Part shown: piece after piece, positions 38,187-46,193 of the stretch
Position numbering within the stretch: the first letter of the stretch is position 1
Layout: each line of letters starts with the position of its first letter
Source of the DNA: Hydrogenophaga sp. IBVHS1
GTDB lineage: Bacteria; Pseudomonadota; Gammaproteobacteria; Burkholderiales; Burkholderiaceae_C
Assembly: GCF_002127265.1 (NCBI RefSeq)
Contig: NZ_NFUU01000002.1
Coordinates: forward strand, 558,001-622,000
Length of the DNA: 64,000 nucleotides
Direction: 5' to 3'
Notes under the pieces: model-generated
What the model was told of the DNA's origin: nothing
Seen by the model: only the letters and a program-made list of their open reading frames with translations
Database searches by the model: none
Made by a program: the position numbers and the translations under genes

Positions 38187-39368
38187 ATGCTTGCCGGCAT
38201 GGTTTCACGTGCAATTCAACCCCTGTTCGAAAAGCTGGCCCGCCAGTACCCGGTGGTCACGCTGACTGGTCCGCGCCAGAGTGGAAAGACGACGCTGGCT
38301 CGCACCGTTTTCCCCGAGTTGCCCTATATCACGCTGGAAGACCCTGATGTTCGGCGCTTCGCGCTGGAAGATCCGAGAGGCTTTTTTGCCAACTTGCAGG
38401 ATGGCGCCATCCTCGACGAAATACAGCGTGCACCCGAGCTCACGTCGTACCTGCAGGGCTTGGTGGATGAGGATTCCAGGCCTGGCCGGTACATCCTGAC
38501 GGGCAGTCAGCAGTTTGAGCTCATGCGCGGTGTGACCCAGTCGCTGGCCGGTCGTACAGCTGTGCTGCGTCTGTTGCCATTCACAGCGGGCGAAGTCATT
38601 CGCTTGAACCCCTTGGCCGAAAAGCGGTCTTTGTCGCAATGGATCCAGACCGGGTTTTATCCCCGCATCCATGATCGGGGGCTGGAACCCGCGCAAGCGC
38701 TCGGCGACTATTTTTCAACCTACGTCGAACGCGATCTGCGACAACTGACGGCGGTGCACGATCTACAACGCTTTGAACGCTTCGTGCGCCTGTGCGCCGG
38801 CCGCGTTGGAAATTTACTCAATCTATCCAGCCTGGCCAACGACGCGGGAATCTCACAGCCGACGGCAAGCGCATGGATGGACCTTCTGCAGACGAGCTTC
38901 ATCGTGCATTTGTTGCCGCCCTGGTTCACCAATACCAGCAAGCGCTTGATCAAGAGTCCGAAGCTGTATTTCCATGATGTGGGGCTGGCCTGCTGGCTCC
39001 TGGGTTTGCGTGAACCCGATCAGGTAACTCGCGATCCTCTTTGGGGCGGACTGTTTGAAAATTTCGTCGTGATGGAAGCGATCAAGGATCGTTACAACCA
39101 GGGTGAGAACGCTCCTGTGTATTTCTACCGGGACGCGACGGGCCATGAAGTGGATTTGCTGTTGCCCACAGCTGGAAGATTCCGCGCTCTGGAGATCAAG
39201 GCGGGGGCTACCGTGAACCCCGACTACTTCAAGACCTTGAGGCAATTTTCCCGGGACCATCCGAACCAGATGGATTCGGGCGGCGTGCTCTACGGTGGTC
39301 AGCAGAATCAGTTGCGCAGCGACTGGCCCGTCTGGTCCTGGCAGACCTTGTTTCACCCCCCTCGGTGA
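38187..39368 (+). CDS. AAA ATPase with DUF4143 domain (copy 1)
   Basis: ATP-binding protein of 393 residues of the AAA_14/DUF4143 group, function unknown. Walker A GPRQSGKTT at 28-36; Walker B-like GAILDEIQRAPELTSYLQGLVD; sensor ILTGSQQFELMRGVTQSLAGR. The C-terminal DUF4143 part has SWLGLREPDQV-like and nuclease-fold-like residues FYRDATGHEVDLLL...RALEIKAG. Base composition is lower in GC than its neighbours. There is no ribosome binding site before ATG 38187 because the palindrome abuts it; ATG 38199 is an alternative. Confidence 0.85.
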   Translation: MLAGMVSRAIQPLFEKLARQYPVVTLTGPRQSGKTTLARTVFPELPYITLEDPDVRRFALEDPRGFFANLQDGAILDEIQRAPELTSYLQGLVDEDSRPGRYILTGSQQFELMRGVTQSLAGRTAVLRLLPFTAGEVIRLNPLAEKRSLSQWIQTGFYPRIHDRGLEPAQALGDYFSTYVERDLRQLTAVHDLQRFERFVRLCAGRVGNLLNLSSLANDAGISQPTASAWMDLLQTSFIVHLLPPWFTNTSKRLIKSPKLYFHDVGLACWLLGLREPDQVTRDPLWGGLFENFVVMEAIKDRYNQGENAPVYFYRDATGHEVDLLLPTAGRFRALEIKAGATVNPDYFKTLRQFSRDHPNQMDSGGVLYGGQQNQLRSDWPVWSWQTLFHPPR

Positions 39369-39381
39369 GGAGCAATTCCAC

Positions 39382-40083
39382 ATGCATCACCTGCCCACCC
39401 CCATCCTCGCCTTCGACATCTTCGGCACGGTCGTGGACTGGCACGGCAGCATCTCGCGGGAAGTGCAGGCGTTGTACCCGCAGGTGGATGGCGATGCGTT
39501 TGCACTGGCCTGGCGCGAGGGCTATCAGCCGGCGATGCAGCGGGTGCGTTCGGGCGAGCTGGGCTGGACGCGCATCGACGACCTGCACCGCATGATTCTG
39601 GACGGCCTGCTCCCCCGCTATGGCCTGGCGCATCTGGGCGAGGCGGAGCGCGATCACCTCAATCACGTGTGGCACCGGCTCGACCCGTGGCCCGACACAG
39701 TGCGCGGACTCACCCGCTTGAAGGCCAGGCACACCATCTGTTCCTTGTCGAACGGCAACCTGGGTTTGCTGACGAACATGGCCAAGCGCGCCGGCCTGCC
39801 CTGGGACTGCGTGCTCTCGGCCGAGGTGTTCCGCGCCTACAAACCCGATCCGCGCACCTACCTCGGCGTGGCGGATGTGTTTCGCGTGCCGCCGGCTCAG
39901 GTGATGCTGGTGGCCGCGCACCAGGACGACCTGGCCGCTGCGCGCGGCTGCGGGCTTTCCACCGCCTACGTGGAGCGACCGCAGGAGTTCGGCGCGGCGC
40001 GCACAAAGGATGTGTCGCCGGACCCGGCCAACACCCTGCACGCCCGCGATTTCCTGGATCTTGCCGACCAGCTCGGCTGCTGA
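39382..40083 (+). CDS. haloacid dehalogenase, type II family
   Basis: HAD-superfamily hydrolase of 233 residues in the L-2-haloacid dehalogenase group. The nucleophile aspartate is in AFDIFGTVVDW (near residue 12), motif II serine in CSLSNGN, motif III lysine in FRAYKPDPRTY, and motif IV residues in VAAHQDDLAAARGCGL. It would hydrolyse a 2-haloacid or a phosphorylated substrate. GAGGAGC precedes ATG 39382. It is convergent with the DUF4399 gene, whose stop is 1 base away. Confidence 0.9.
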   Translation: MHHLPTPILAFDIFGTVVDWHGSISREVQALYPQVDGDAFALAWREGYQPAMQRVRSGELGWTRIDDLHRMILDGLLPRYGLAHLGEAERDHLNHVWHRLDPWPDTVRGLTRLKARHTICSLSNGNLGLLTNMAKRAGLPWDCVLSAEVFRAYKPDPRTYLGVADVFRVPPAQVMLVAAHQDDLAAARGCGLSTAYVERPQEFGAARTKDVSPDPANTLHARDFLDLADQLGC

Positions 40084-40084
40084 G

Positions 40085-40894
40085 TTACTCGACGCGAACG
40101 CTGGCGACGGCGGGCGTGGTGAGCCGCTTGGCGCCATCGACGTTGTCCACCAGCTCCAGCCGCAGGTTGTAGTTGCCCACCGGTGGGGCGAGCCAAACTT
40201 CCGTCTGGCCTTCGGCGAAATCGATCACGGTCGGCGTGCCCGAGCCGGTCGCTGGTGAGGCGGTCAGACGGAAATGCCCGGTGTCGGGGATCTTCTGTGC
40301 CTGGTGCGCCACGTTGAGCGCCGAGGCGTGGAACTGCACGCGAAACGGCGTTTTGACCACCGGACCGTCCAGCCCGAGACTGAGTCCCTTGACGGACAAG
40401 GTGGCGGGATCGACAGGGTTCTTCTTCGTGACGGTGATGGTGGCCGGCTTGCTGTAAACGAAATGGGGCAGGTGTTTCTGGTCCGCCAGCAGCATGCGCA
40501 GTGTGTAGGTGCCGGGCTCCAGCGTGAGCACGGTTTCCATCTGGCCCTTGCCGAAGTGGATGTACTGGTCGTTGAAGGGCAGAGCTTGCTTGAAGTTCAA
40601 AGGCAGATCCCGGTTCACCAGCAGGTGATGGTGGCCGCTGCGCGCCCGACCTGCCTGTGCAATGGGCGCCAGGCCCCAGCCACCCGACAGCCCGAACTTG
40701 AGAAGGTAAGGCGTCTCAATGCGGTCGCCGTCCTTGAGATTGGTGAAGTAGGCCTCGGCCGTCAGGCGCGGTGGGGCTGCCTGCCAGGGATGGATTTTGT
40801 CGGGGGTGGCCGCAGGAGCCTGGGCCGAAGCGGTGCTGGCGACGGAGACCAGCAACAAAGATGCAAGAAAGCGGGCGGCGGATGGCATGGGCAT
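40085..40894 (-). CDS. DUF4399 domain secreted protein
   Basis: Exported protein of 269 residues with a signal peptide (to about residue 25, ASTASA). The DUF4399 region is clear: AYFTNLKDGDRIETPYLLKFGLSGGWGLAPIAQAGRARSGHHHLLVN and FNDQYIHFGKGQMETVLTLEPGTYTLRMLLADQKHLPHF. A second beta-sandwich-like half follows. The histidine cluster (GHHHLL) hints at metal binding, which is inference. It is the last gene of a minus-strand operon with the SelD-linked oxidoreductase. A second in-frame ATG (40888) is possible. Confidence 0.82.
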   Translation of the reverse strand: MPMPSAARFLASLLLVSVASTASAQAPAATPDKIHPWQAAPPRLTAEAYFTNLKDGDRIETPYLLKFGLSGGWGLAPIAQAGRARSGHHHLLVNRDLPLNFKQALPFNDQYIHFGKGQMETVLTLEPGTYTLRMLLADQKHLPHFVYSKPATITVTKKNPVDPATLSVKGLSLGLDGPVVKTPFRVQFHASALNVAHQAQKIPDTGHFRLTASPATGSGTPTVIDFAEGQTEVWLAPPVGNYNLRLELVDNVDGAKRLTTPAVASVRVE

Positions 40895-40949
40895 GGTGTG
40901 TCTGCAGAATGGCTGGACCAAGTCTACCCAGAGCCCACCCCGCGCGCGG

Positions 40950-42098
40950 CTACCGCCGGTAGCGCGCCATGAACCCTTGGTCGATCCGGTTCTTCCACCA
41001 CCAGGCCCAGGCACCTTCCAGATGCAACGGGCCATAGCTTGCAATGGCATGGCCGGTGCCGCAGGACAACAGGTTGAGCGAATGGTGCGGCGGCTGATGG
41101 GGCTTGAGCGGCTGGCGCTCGTGCGCGGCGAGCAGGTTGTGCGCCAGCGGCGGGCCGGCCCGCACGGCGTAGACCCCGCTTCGGGGATGCGCCTGGTCCA
41201 TTCGATTCGCCACGTCGCCCGCAGCGAACACATTCGGGTGGCTGGTGCTCTGCTGAAACTCATTGACCTGCACATGACCCGCTTCGGATAGTGCCAGCCC
41301 GCTGCCTTGCAACCAGGCCGGCGCGTGTGTGCCGATGGCCAGCAAGGGCACATCGCAAGCCAGGCGGGCGCCGTTGCCCAGGTGCAGCTCGCCTTCGCTC
41401 ACGCCAGTGCAGGCTTCGCGCAGCACGGTGATGCCGCGCCGCTTGAGCTGGCGCAACACGCGCCTTTGAACGCCCGGCGAATAGCCTGCCGCCACTTCAG
41501 GACCGCCCGTGATGAGTGTGAAGCGAGCGCCCACATGACCATGCAACCGGATGGCCTGCTCGGCGGCAAACACCAGTTCGATGCCGCCCGCGCCCGCACC
41601 CACCACGGCCAATGACACCGCCTGGCGCTGTGCCAGTTCCATCACTTGCGGCCAGAAGGTGGTGAAGGCCTCGATGGGGCGCACCGCCAGTGCATGCGTG
41701 GCAGCACCCGGCATCTCGGCTTCCAGCCGGGCGCGGTCAAGCACGGCCCCGGTGTCGATGGAAAGCAGGTCATAGGCCAGTGTGGCCGGCACGCCCTGAG
41801 TGCCGCCGGTGGCGAGCACCTGGACGCCGCGCGCCTCGGCGTCCAGGCCGTTGCAGCGCCCTTGAATCCACCGGGCGCCGGCCGCGCGCATCAGGGGCTC
41901 CAGCGCAATCCGGCAATCGGCCTCGCTGTAGTGGCCTGCTACAAAGCCGGGCGTCATGCCGCTGTAGGTCTGGTGCGGGTAGGGCGTGAGCACGGTCACG
42001 TCGAGGTTGCCCGGGCGGCGCTCTGCCAGGCGGGCGAGCACTTCCACATGCGCGTGGCCGGCGCCGAGCAGCAGGAGTTTCTTGATGCCGTGGTGCAT
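40950..42098 (-). CDS. FAD oxidoreductase of the SelD-linked family (TIGR03169-like)
   Basis: Pyridine nucleotide-disulfide oxidoreductase-like flavoprotein, 382 residues, with FAD site LLLGAGHAHVEVLARL (8-23) and second Rossmann site VVGAGAGGIELVFAAE. The stretch VTVLTPYPHQTYSGMTPGFVAGHYSEADCRIAL is typical of TIGR03169, a family that in other bacteria is fused to the N-terminus of SelD. It has no redox CxxC pair of the mercuric reductase type. It is 22 bases after DUF3047 in one operon, about 3.2 kb from selD. The substrate is unknown. Confidence 0.8.
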   Translation of the reverse strand: MHHGIKKLLLLGAGHAHVEVLARLAERRPGNLDVTVLTPYPHQTYSGMTPGFVAGHYSEADCRIALEPLMRAAGARWIQGRCNGLDAEARGVQVLATGGTQGVPATLAYDLLSIDTGAVLDRARLEAEMPGAATHALAVRPIEAFTTFWPQVMELAQRQAVSLAVVGAGAGGIELVFAAEQAIRLHGHVGARFTLITGGPEVAAGYSPGVQRRVLRQLKRRGITVLREACTGVSEGELHLGNGARLACDVPLLAIGTHAPAWLQGSGLALSEAGHVQVNEFQQSTSHPNVFAAGDVANRMDQAHPRSGVYAVRAGPPLAHNLLAAHERQPLKPHQPPHHSLNLLSCGTGHAIASYGPLHLEGAWAWWWKNRIDQGFMARYRR

Positions 42099-42120
42099 GC
42101 GCCCGATGGTACGGCCTGGC

Positions 42121-42891
42121 TCAGGGCGCGTCTGCCGCCCAGCGCACATCGGCCACCCAGCCGCTGCTGGTGCTGCCGGTGTTGTCGCTGTCGGCACCGA
42201 TCAGCACACGCGTCACGGCGGGCACCGCGGTGCGCGTTGTGGCCCGGCCTTCGGGCAGCTCGTCGGCAAAGAGATCGATGAAATCCCTGGCCACGTCGCG
42301 CGATTCTTCCACCCAGCGCACGAGGGGTGCACCGCGACCTTGCAGACTGATGAAACGCACGCGCCTGGTGTAGGGGTTGGCGCCTTGCGTGAGCGCTGGA
42401 TGCGTGCTGTCCCACACGTAGCACACGGTGGCAGCGGGCAGGGCCTCGCCGCTCACGCTGCGCGCGATGCGAAGCGCCGTGCGTTCCAGAAAAGGCACGC
42501 GGTCCAGGCCATGGTCGAACATCAGGCAGACCTTGAGCGCCGCGTCGTCTCCGGCCTTGGTGAGGATGTCTGCCGCTGCCTTGCCACCGGAGAGCGGCTG
42601 GTCCAGCCGCCAGCGCCACTGCAGGCGCGCGGGCGCCGGGCCGCGCGCATCGTGCACCAGCGTGCCGTAAGAGGAGGCGGTGAGCACCTGCACGGCGGCC
42701 ACGCCTTGTGGGCTGCCCGCTTCAAAGCGCGTGGGCGGCAGATCGGCGTGCTGTTTGGGAAACCCCACGTAGCGCCACGCCGGGTTGAGCGTGCCATTTG
42801 CCTGCAGCAAAGCCGGCAGGGGCGCGGGCTGTGCCCACAGGTTCGAGCAGGTCAGCAACAGCAGAAGCAGAACCGCCCGGCGCGATGTCAT
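42121..42891 (-). CDS. DUF3047 domain secreted protein
   Basis: Exported protein of 256 residues with a signal peptide (ending NLWAQ near residue 21). Matches the DUF3047 pattern: FPKQHADLPPTRFEAGSPQGVAAVQVLTASSYGTLVHD, then LQWRWRLDQPL, KAGDDAALKVCLMFDHGLD, CYVWDS and VRFISLQGRG with a C-terminal RVLIGADSDNTGS. This looks like a jelly-roll, carbohydrate-binding-like fold, role unknown. Its ATG overlaps the stop of the TVP38-reductase gene (ATGA), so the two are translationally coupled. Confidence 0.85.
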   Translation of the reverse strand: MTSRRAVLLLLLLTCSNLWAQPAPLPALLQANGTLNPAWRYVGFPKQHADLPPTRFEAGSPQGVAAVQVLTASSYGTLVHDARGPAPARLQWRWRLDQPLSGGKAAADILTKAGDDAALKVCLMFDHGLDRVPFLERTALRIARSVSGEALPAATVCYVWDSTHPALTQGANPYTRRVRFISLQGRGAPLVRWVEESRDVARDFIDLFADELPEGRATTRTAVPAVTRVLIGADSDNTGSTSSGWVADVRWAADAP

Positions 42892-45050
42892 GCGCGCTTC
42901 CAGTCGTGGTATTTCTTCACCCAGTTCAGCAGCTTCTCTGGCGCGTGGGCGCGCTTCCACTCGCCCGCGGCGTACTTGTTGGCCTCGGCCAGCGTGGGGT
43001 AGGTGTGGATGGTGCCCAGGATCTTGTTGAGTCCCAGCCCGTGTTTCATCGCCAGCACGTACTCGGCCAGCAGATCGCCCGCGTGCGTGCCGACGATGGT
43101 CACCCCCAGGATGGTGTCCTTGCCGGGCACGGTGAGCACTTTCACGAAGCCGTGAGCCTCGCTGTCGGCGATGGCGCGGTCCAGGTCGTCAATGCCGTAG
43201 CGCGTCACTTCCACTGCGATGCCTTTTTCCTTTGCTTCCTGCTCGTTCAGGCCCACGCGCGCCACTTCCGGGTCGATGAACGTGGCCCAGGGAATCACGC
43301 GGTAGTCGGCCTTGAATTTGCGAAACTCGCCGAACAGCGCGTTGACTGCGGCGTACCAGGCCTGGTGCGCCGCGACGTGGGTGAACTGGTAGGGGCCGGC
43401 CACATCGCCCGCGGCGTAGATGTTCGGATAGATCGTCTGCAGGTACTCGTTGGTGTCCACCGTCTTGTTCGTGGGGATGCCGAGTTCCTCCAGACCGTAG
43501 CCTTCCAGCCGCGCGCTGCGACCCACGGCGCAGATGAGTTCGTCGTAGGCGATTCGTTGCTCCACGCCGGCGTGCTCCACCACCAGCACCTTCTGATCAC
43601 CCTCGCGTTCGCAGCGCAGCGCCTTGTGACCGGTGCGCACCTCCACGCCATCGGCCACCAGGGCCTTGCGCGCGAGTTCACTCACCTCATCGTCTTCGCG
43701 CAGCATGAGGCGCGGCGCCATTTCCACCTGCGTCACCCGGGAGCCCAGCCGGGCAAACGCCTGCGCCAGCTCGCACCCGATCGGACCACCGCCCAGCACC
43801 ACCAGGCGGCGCGGCAATTCATCGAGTTCACCGAAACGTTCCCACATCGTGTCGCTGGTCACATAGCCGCTGTCGTCCAGGCCTGGCAAAGGCGGCACGA
43901 AGGGCCGAGCACCCGTGGCCAGCACGATGCTGCGGGCCGTCAGGGTCTGCGTGCTGCCGCCGTTGAGTGCGATCTCTACTGTCCAGGGGTTGGTGAGTTT
44001 CGCGTAGCCCTGCAGCACCTCCACGCCCAGCCCGGTGTAGCGCTCCACGCTGTCGTGTGGCTCGATGGCGCGGATGACATCCTGGATGCGCTGCATCACG
44101 GCCTTGAAACTGAATGCTGGCTCGGTGCCGTGCAGGCCGTAGTTGTCGGCGTGGCGCATCTGGTGGGCGAGCTTGGCACTTTTGATCAAGGCCTTGCTCG
44201 GCACACAACCGTAGTTAAGGCAGTCGCCGCCCATCTTGTGCGCTTCGATCAGTGTCACCCTGGCCTTGACCACGGCGGCGATGTAGGCCGATACCAGGCC
44301 GCCCGCGCCCGCGCCGATCACGATCAGGTTGCGATCGAAACTGGCGGGCCGCTGGCCCTTCCAGCGGGCGTACACCTGGCGCCTGCGCACCGCGCCCACG
44401 ATCCAGCGGGCGATGAATGGGAACAGGCCCAGCAGCACGAACGAGCCCAGCATCGCCGGGCTGAGGATGCCTTGCAGCGAATCGAGCCTCGCCAGCTGCG
44501 TGCCGGCGTTCACATAAACCAGTGTGCCCGCCAGCATGCCGAGCTGGCTCACCCAGTAGAACGTGAGCGCCTTCATGCGGGTCAGGCCCATCACCAGATT
44601 GATCACGAAGAACGGCACCACCGGAATCAGCCGCAGCGTGAAGAGGTAGAAGGCGCCGTCCTTCTCGATGCCTTTGTTGATCTCGGTCGGGCGTGAGCCG
44701 AAGCGCGCCTGAATGCCATCGCGCAGCACAAAGCGAGAAACCAGAAAGGCCAGCGTGGCGCCCATGCTGGAGGCGAACGACACCAGCACCGTGCCCCAGA
44801 ACAGGCCGAAGATGGCGCCTCCGGCCAGGGTGATGATGGTGGCCCCGGGCACCGAGAGTGCGGTGGCCGCCACATAGACGGCAAAATACGCCAGCGCCAC
44901 CTGGAGCGGCGAGCGTGCATGCAGTTCGGCGAACGCGGCCTGGCTTTGCTTGAGCTGCTCCAGGCTCAGGAAGCGGTCCAGATCGAACGCAAAAAAAGCC
45001 ACGATGCCCAGCAACACCACCACGAGCAGCAGGATTCTTCGAATGTTCAC
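42888..45050 (-). CDS. TVP38 membrane domain fused to a dihydrolipoamide-dehydrogenase-like flavoprotein
   Basis: Fusion protein of 720 residues. Residues 1-220 are a VTT/TVP38-type membrane domain with the family core VPGATIITLAGGAIFG (68-83) and LRLIPVVPFFVINLVMG (139-155). From 240 on there is a class I pyridine nucleotide-disulfide reductase: FAD site IVIGAGAGGLVSA, redox pair C277/C282 in GGDCLNYGCVPSK, and NAD site VVLGGGPIGCELA. The Hg-binding C-terminal Cys pair of mercuric reductases is absent, so it is not MerA. GTG 45050 is chosen to match the family N-terminus; ATG 45098 is an alternative. Confidence 0.85.
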   Translation of the reverse strand: MNIRRILLLVVVLLGIVAFFAFDLDRFLSLEQLKQSQAAFAELHARSPLQVALAYFAVYVAATALSVPGATIITLAGGAIFGLFWGTVLVSFASSMGATLAFLVSRFVLRDGIQARFGSRPTEINKGIEKDGAFYLFTLRLIPVVPFFVINLVMGLTRMKALTFYWVSQLGMLAGTLVYVNAGTQLARLDSLQGILSPAMLGSFVLLGLFPFIARWIVGAVRRRQVYARWKGQRPASFDRNLIVIGAGAGGLVSAYIAAVVKARVTLIEAHKMGGDCLNYGCVPSKALIKSAKLAHQMRHADNYGLHGTEPAFSFKAVMQRIQDVIRAIEPHDSVERYTGLGVEVLQGYAKLTNPWTVEIALNGGSTQTLTARSIVLATGARPFVPPLPGLDDSGYVTSDTMWERFGELDELPRRLVVLGGGPIGCELAQAFARLGSRVTQVEMAPRLMLREDDEVSELARKALVADGVEVRTGHKALRCEREGDQKVLVVEHAGVEQRIAYDELICAVGRSARLEGYGLEELGIPTNKTVDTNEYLQTIYPNIYAAGDVAGPYQFTHVAAHQAWYAAVNALFGEFRKFKADYRVIPWATFIDPEVARVGLNEQEAKEKGIAVEVTRYGIDDLDRAIADSEAHGFVKVLTVPGKDTILGVTIVGTHAGDLLAEYVLAMKHGLGLNKILGTIHTYPTLAEANKYAAGEWKRAHAPEKLLNWVKKYHDWKRA

Positions 45051-45140
45051 GATGGTTCCAGTGGAGGGGTTGCAGATCGGTCGTTCGGCGCTGGCCATTC
45101 TTACACTCTTGGGCACTCGGGACAGCGAGGGCCCCGAGGT

Positions 45141-46193
45141 TTGAAGCGCTCTGAGGACATCGTTCAGAGCTTGCGCGACGCCCTGCGGGCTGCCGGGCAC
45201 ACCGCAGCAGCGCTGCCGCTGGAGCACCTGCGAGACAAGGGCCTGGCGCACGACCATGTGCGCCTGGTGGGCAGCGGGTTGCTGGCGCGCATTCCCAAGC
45301 AGAGTCAGATGGGGCTGGCCGCGTTCGACAACCTCACCTACCAGCGCGCGTGTTTCGAGCGTGCCGTGGTCAGCGCCCACACCCCCGCGCTGCAAAGCTG
45401 GCTGCAGCCTTCAACCTGCCTGCCACGAGGAGCGCTGCTGGTGCAGGAAATCGAAGGCCGCCCGGCCCAGCTGCCGGCCGACCTGGGCGCCATGGCCACG
45501 GCGCTGGCGGCCCTGCACGCCTTGCCTGTGCCGCGTGAGCGCGCTCCGCTGCTGAGCCCGTCAGACCCGCTGCGCCACTTGTGCGATGAGGTTGCGGCGC
45601 AGATGCAGCACCTGCCAGCGGCCTCACTCGAACCCTCCGTGGCCCGGGTCATTGAAGGCGAATGGCGCAGCGTGCAGACGCTGCTGGCCTCCAGCGCGAG
45701 GCCACCGCAGTGCCTGATCGCCTTCGACGCCCATCCCGGAAATTTCATCGTGCAGGCCGATGGGCGGGCCATGCTGGTGGACCTGGAGAAATGCCGCTAC
45801 GCCTACCCCGGGCTGGATCTTGCGCACGCCACGCTCTACACCTCCACCACCTGGGACGTGGAGACGCGCGCTGAGCTCACACCTGAGCAGGTCGGCCTTT
45901 TCTACGCCGCCTGGACCGGTGCCGCCGGTTCAGCGAGTGAAGGTGCGGCAGCCTGGCACCTGCCGTTGCGCCGGGCGATGTGGTTGTGGTCGCTCAGCTG
46001 GTGCGCCAAGTGGCGGGCCACCTCGGGCGCAACGGCGAGTGCGCGGCCCGACGGTGAGGACTGGTCCAGCCAGCACAGCGAAGCTGCGCTGGTGGCCCAC
46101 GTGCGGGATCGGGTGGACCACTACCTGAGCTTGCCGGTCGTGTCCCGGGTGCGCGATGAATTCACCGCGCTCGAACAGCTGCTGCCCGCATGA
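45141..46193 (+). CDS. aminoglycoside-phosphotransferase-fold (APH) kinase
   Basis: Small-molecule kinase-like protein of about 350 residues. The APH catalytic loop is CLIAFDAHPGNFIVQADGRAMLVDLEKCRYAYPGLDLAHATLY, with catalytic aspartate before the HPGN and a DLE in place of the metal-binding DFG-like triad. The N-terminal lobe is reduced. The start is uncertain: TTG 45141 is the first plausible codon after a TTACACT box (45110-45116), with GAGG just before it. It is coupled to the glycosyltransferase by an ATGA overlap, so a sugar or nucleoside-sugar substrate is likely by context. Confidence 0.72.
   Translation: MKRSEDIVQSLRDALRAAGHTAAALPLEHLRDKGLAHDHVRLVGSGLLARIPKQSQMGLAAFDNLTYQRACFERAVVSAHTPALQSWLQPSTCLPRGALLVQEIEGRPAQLPADLGAMATALAALHALPVPRERAPLLSPSDPLRHLCDEVAAQMQHLPAASLEPSVARVIEGEWRSVQTLLASSARPPQCLIAFDAHPGNFIVQADGRAMLVDLEKCRYAYPGLDLAHATLYTSTTWDVETRAELTPEQVGLFYAAWTGAAGSASEGAAAWHLPLRRAMWLWSLSWCAKWRATSGATASARPDGEDWSSQHSEAALVAHVRDRVDHYLSLPVVSRVRDEFTALEQLLPA

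Noticed and set aside
42888..45050. Mercuric reductase (merA) and a mercury-resistance operon
   Set aside because: No merR, merT or merP nearby, no heavy-metal domain and no C-terminal cysteine pair; the TVP38 fusion belongs to another family.
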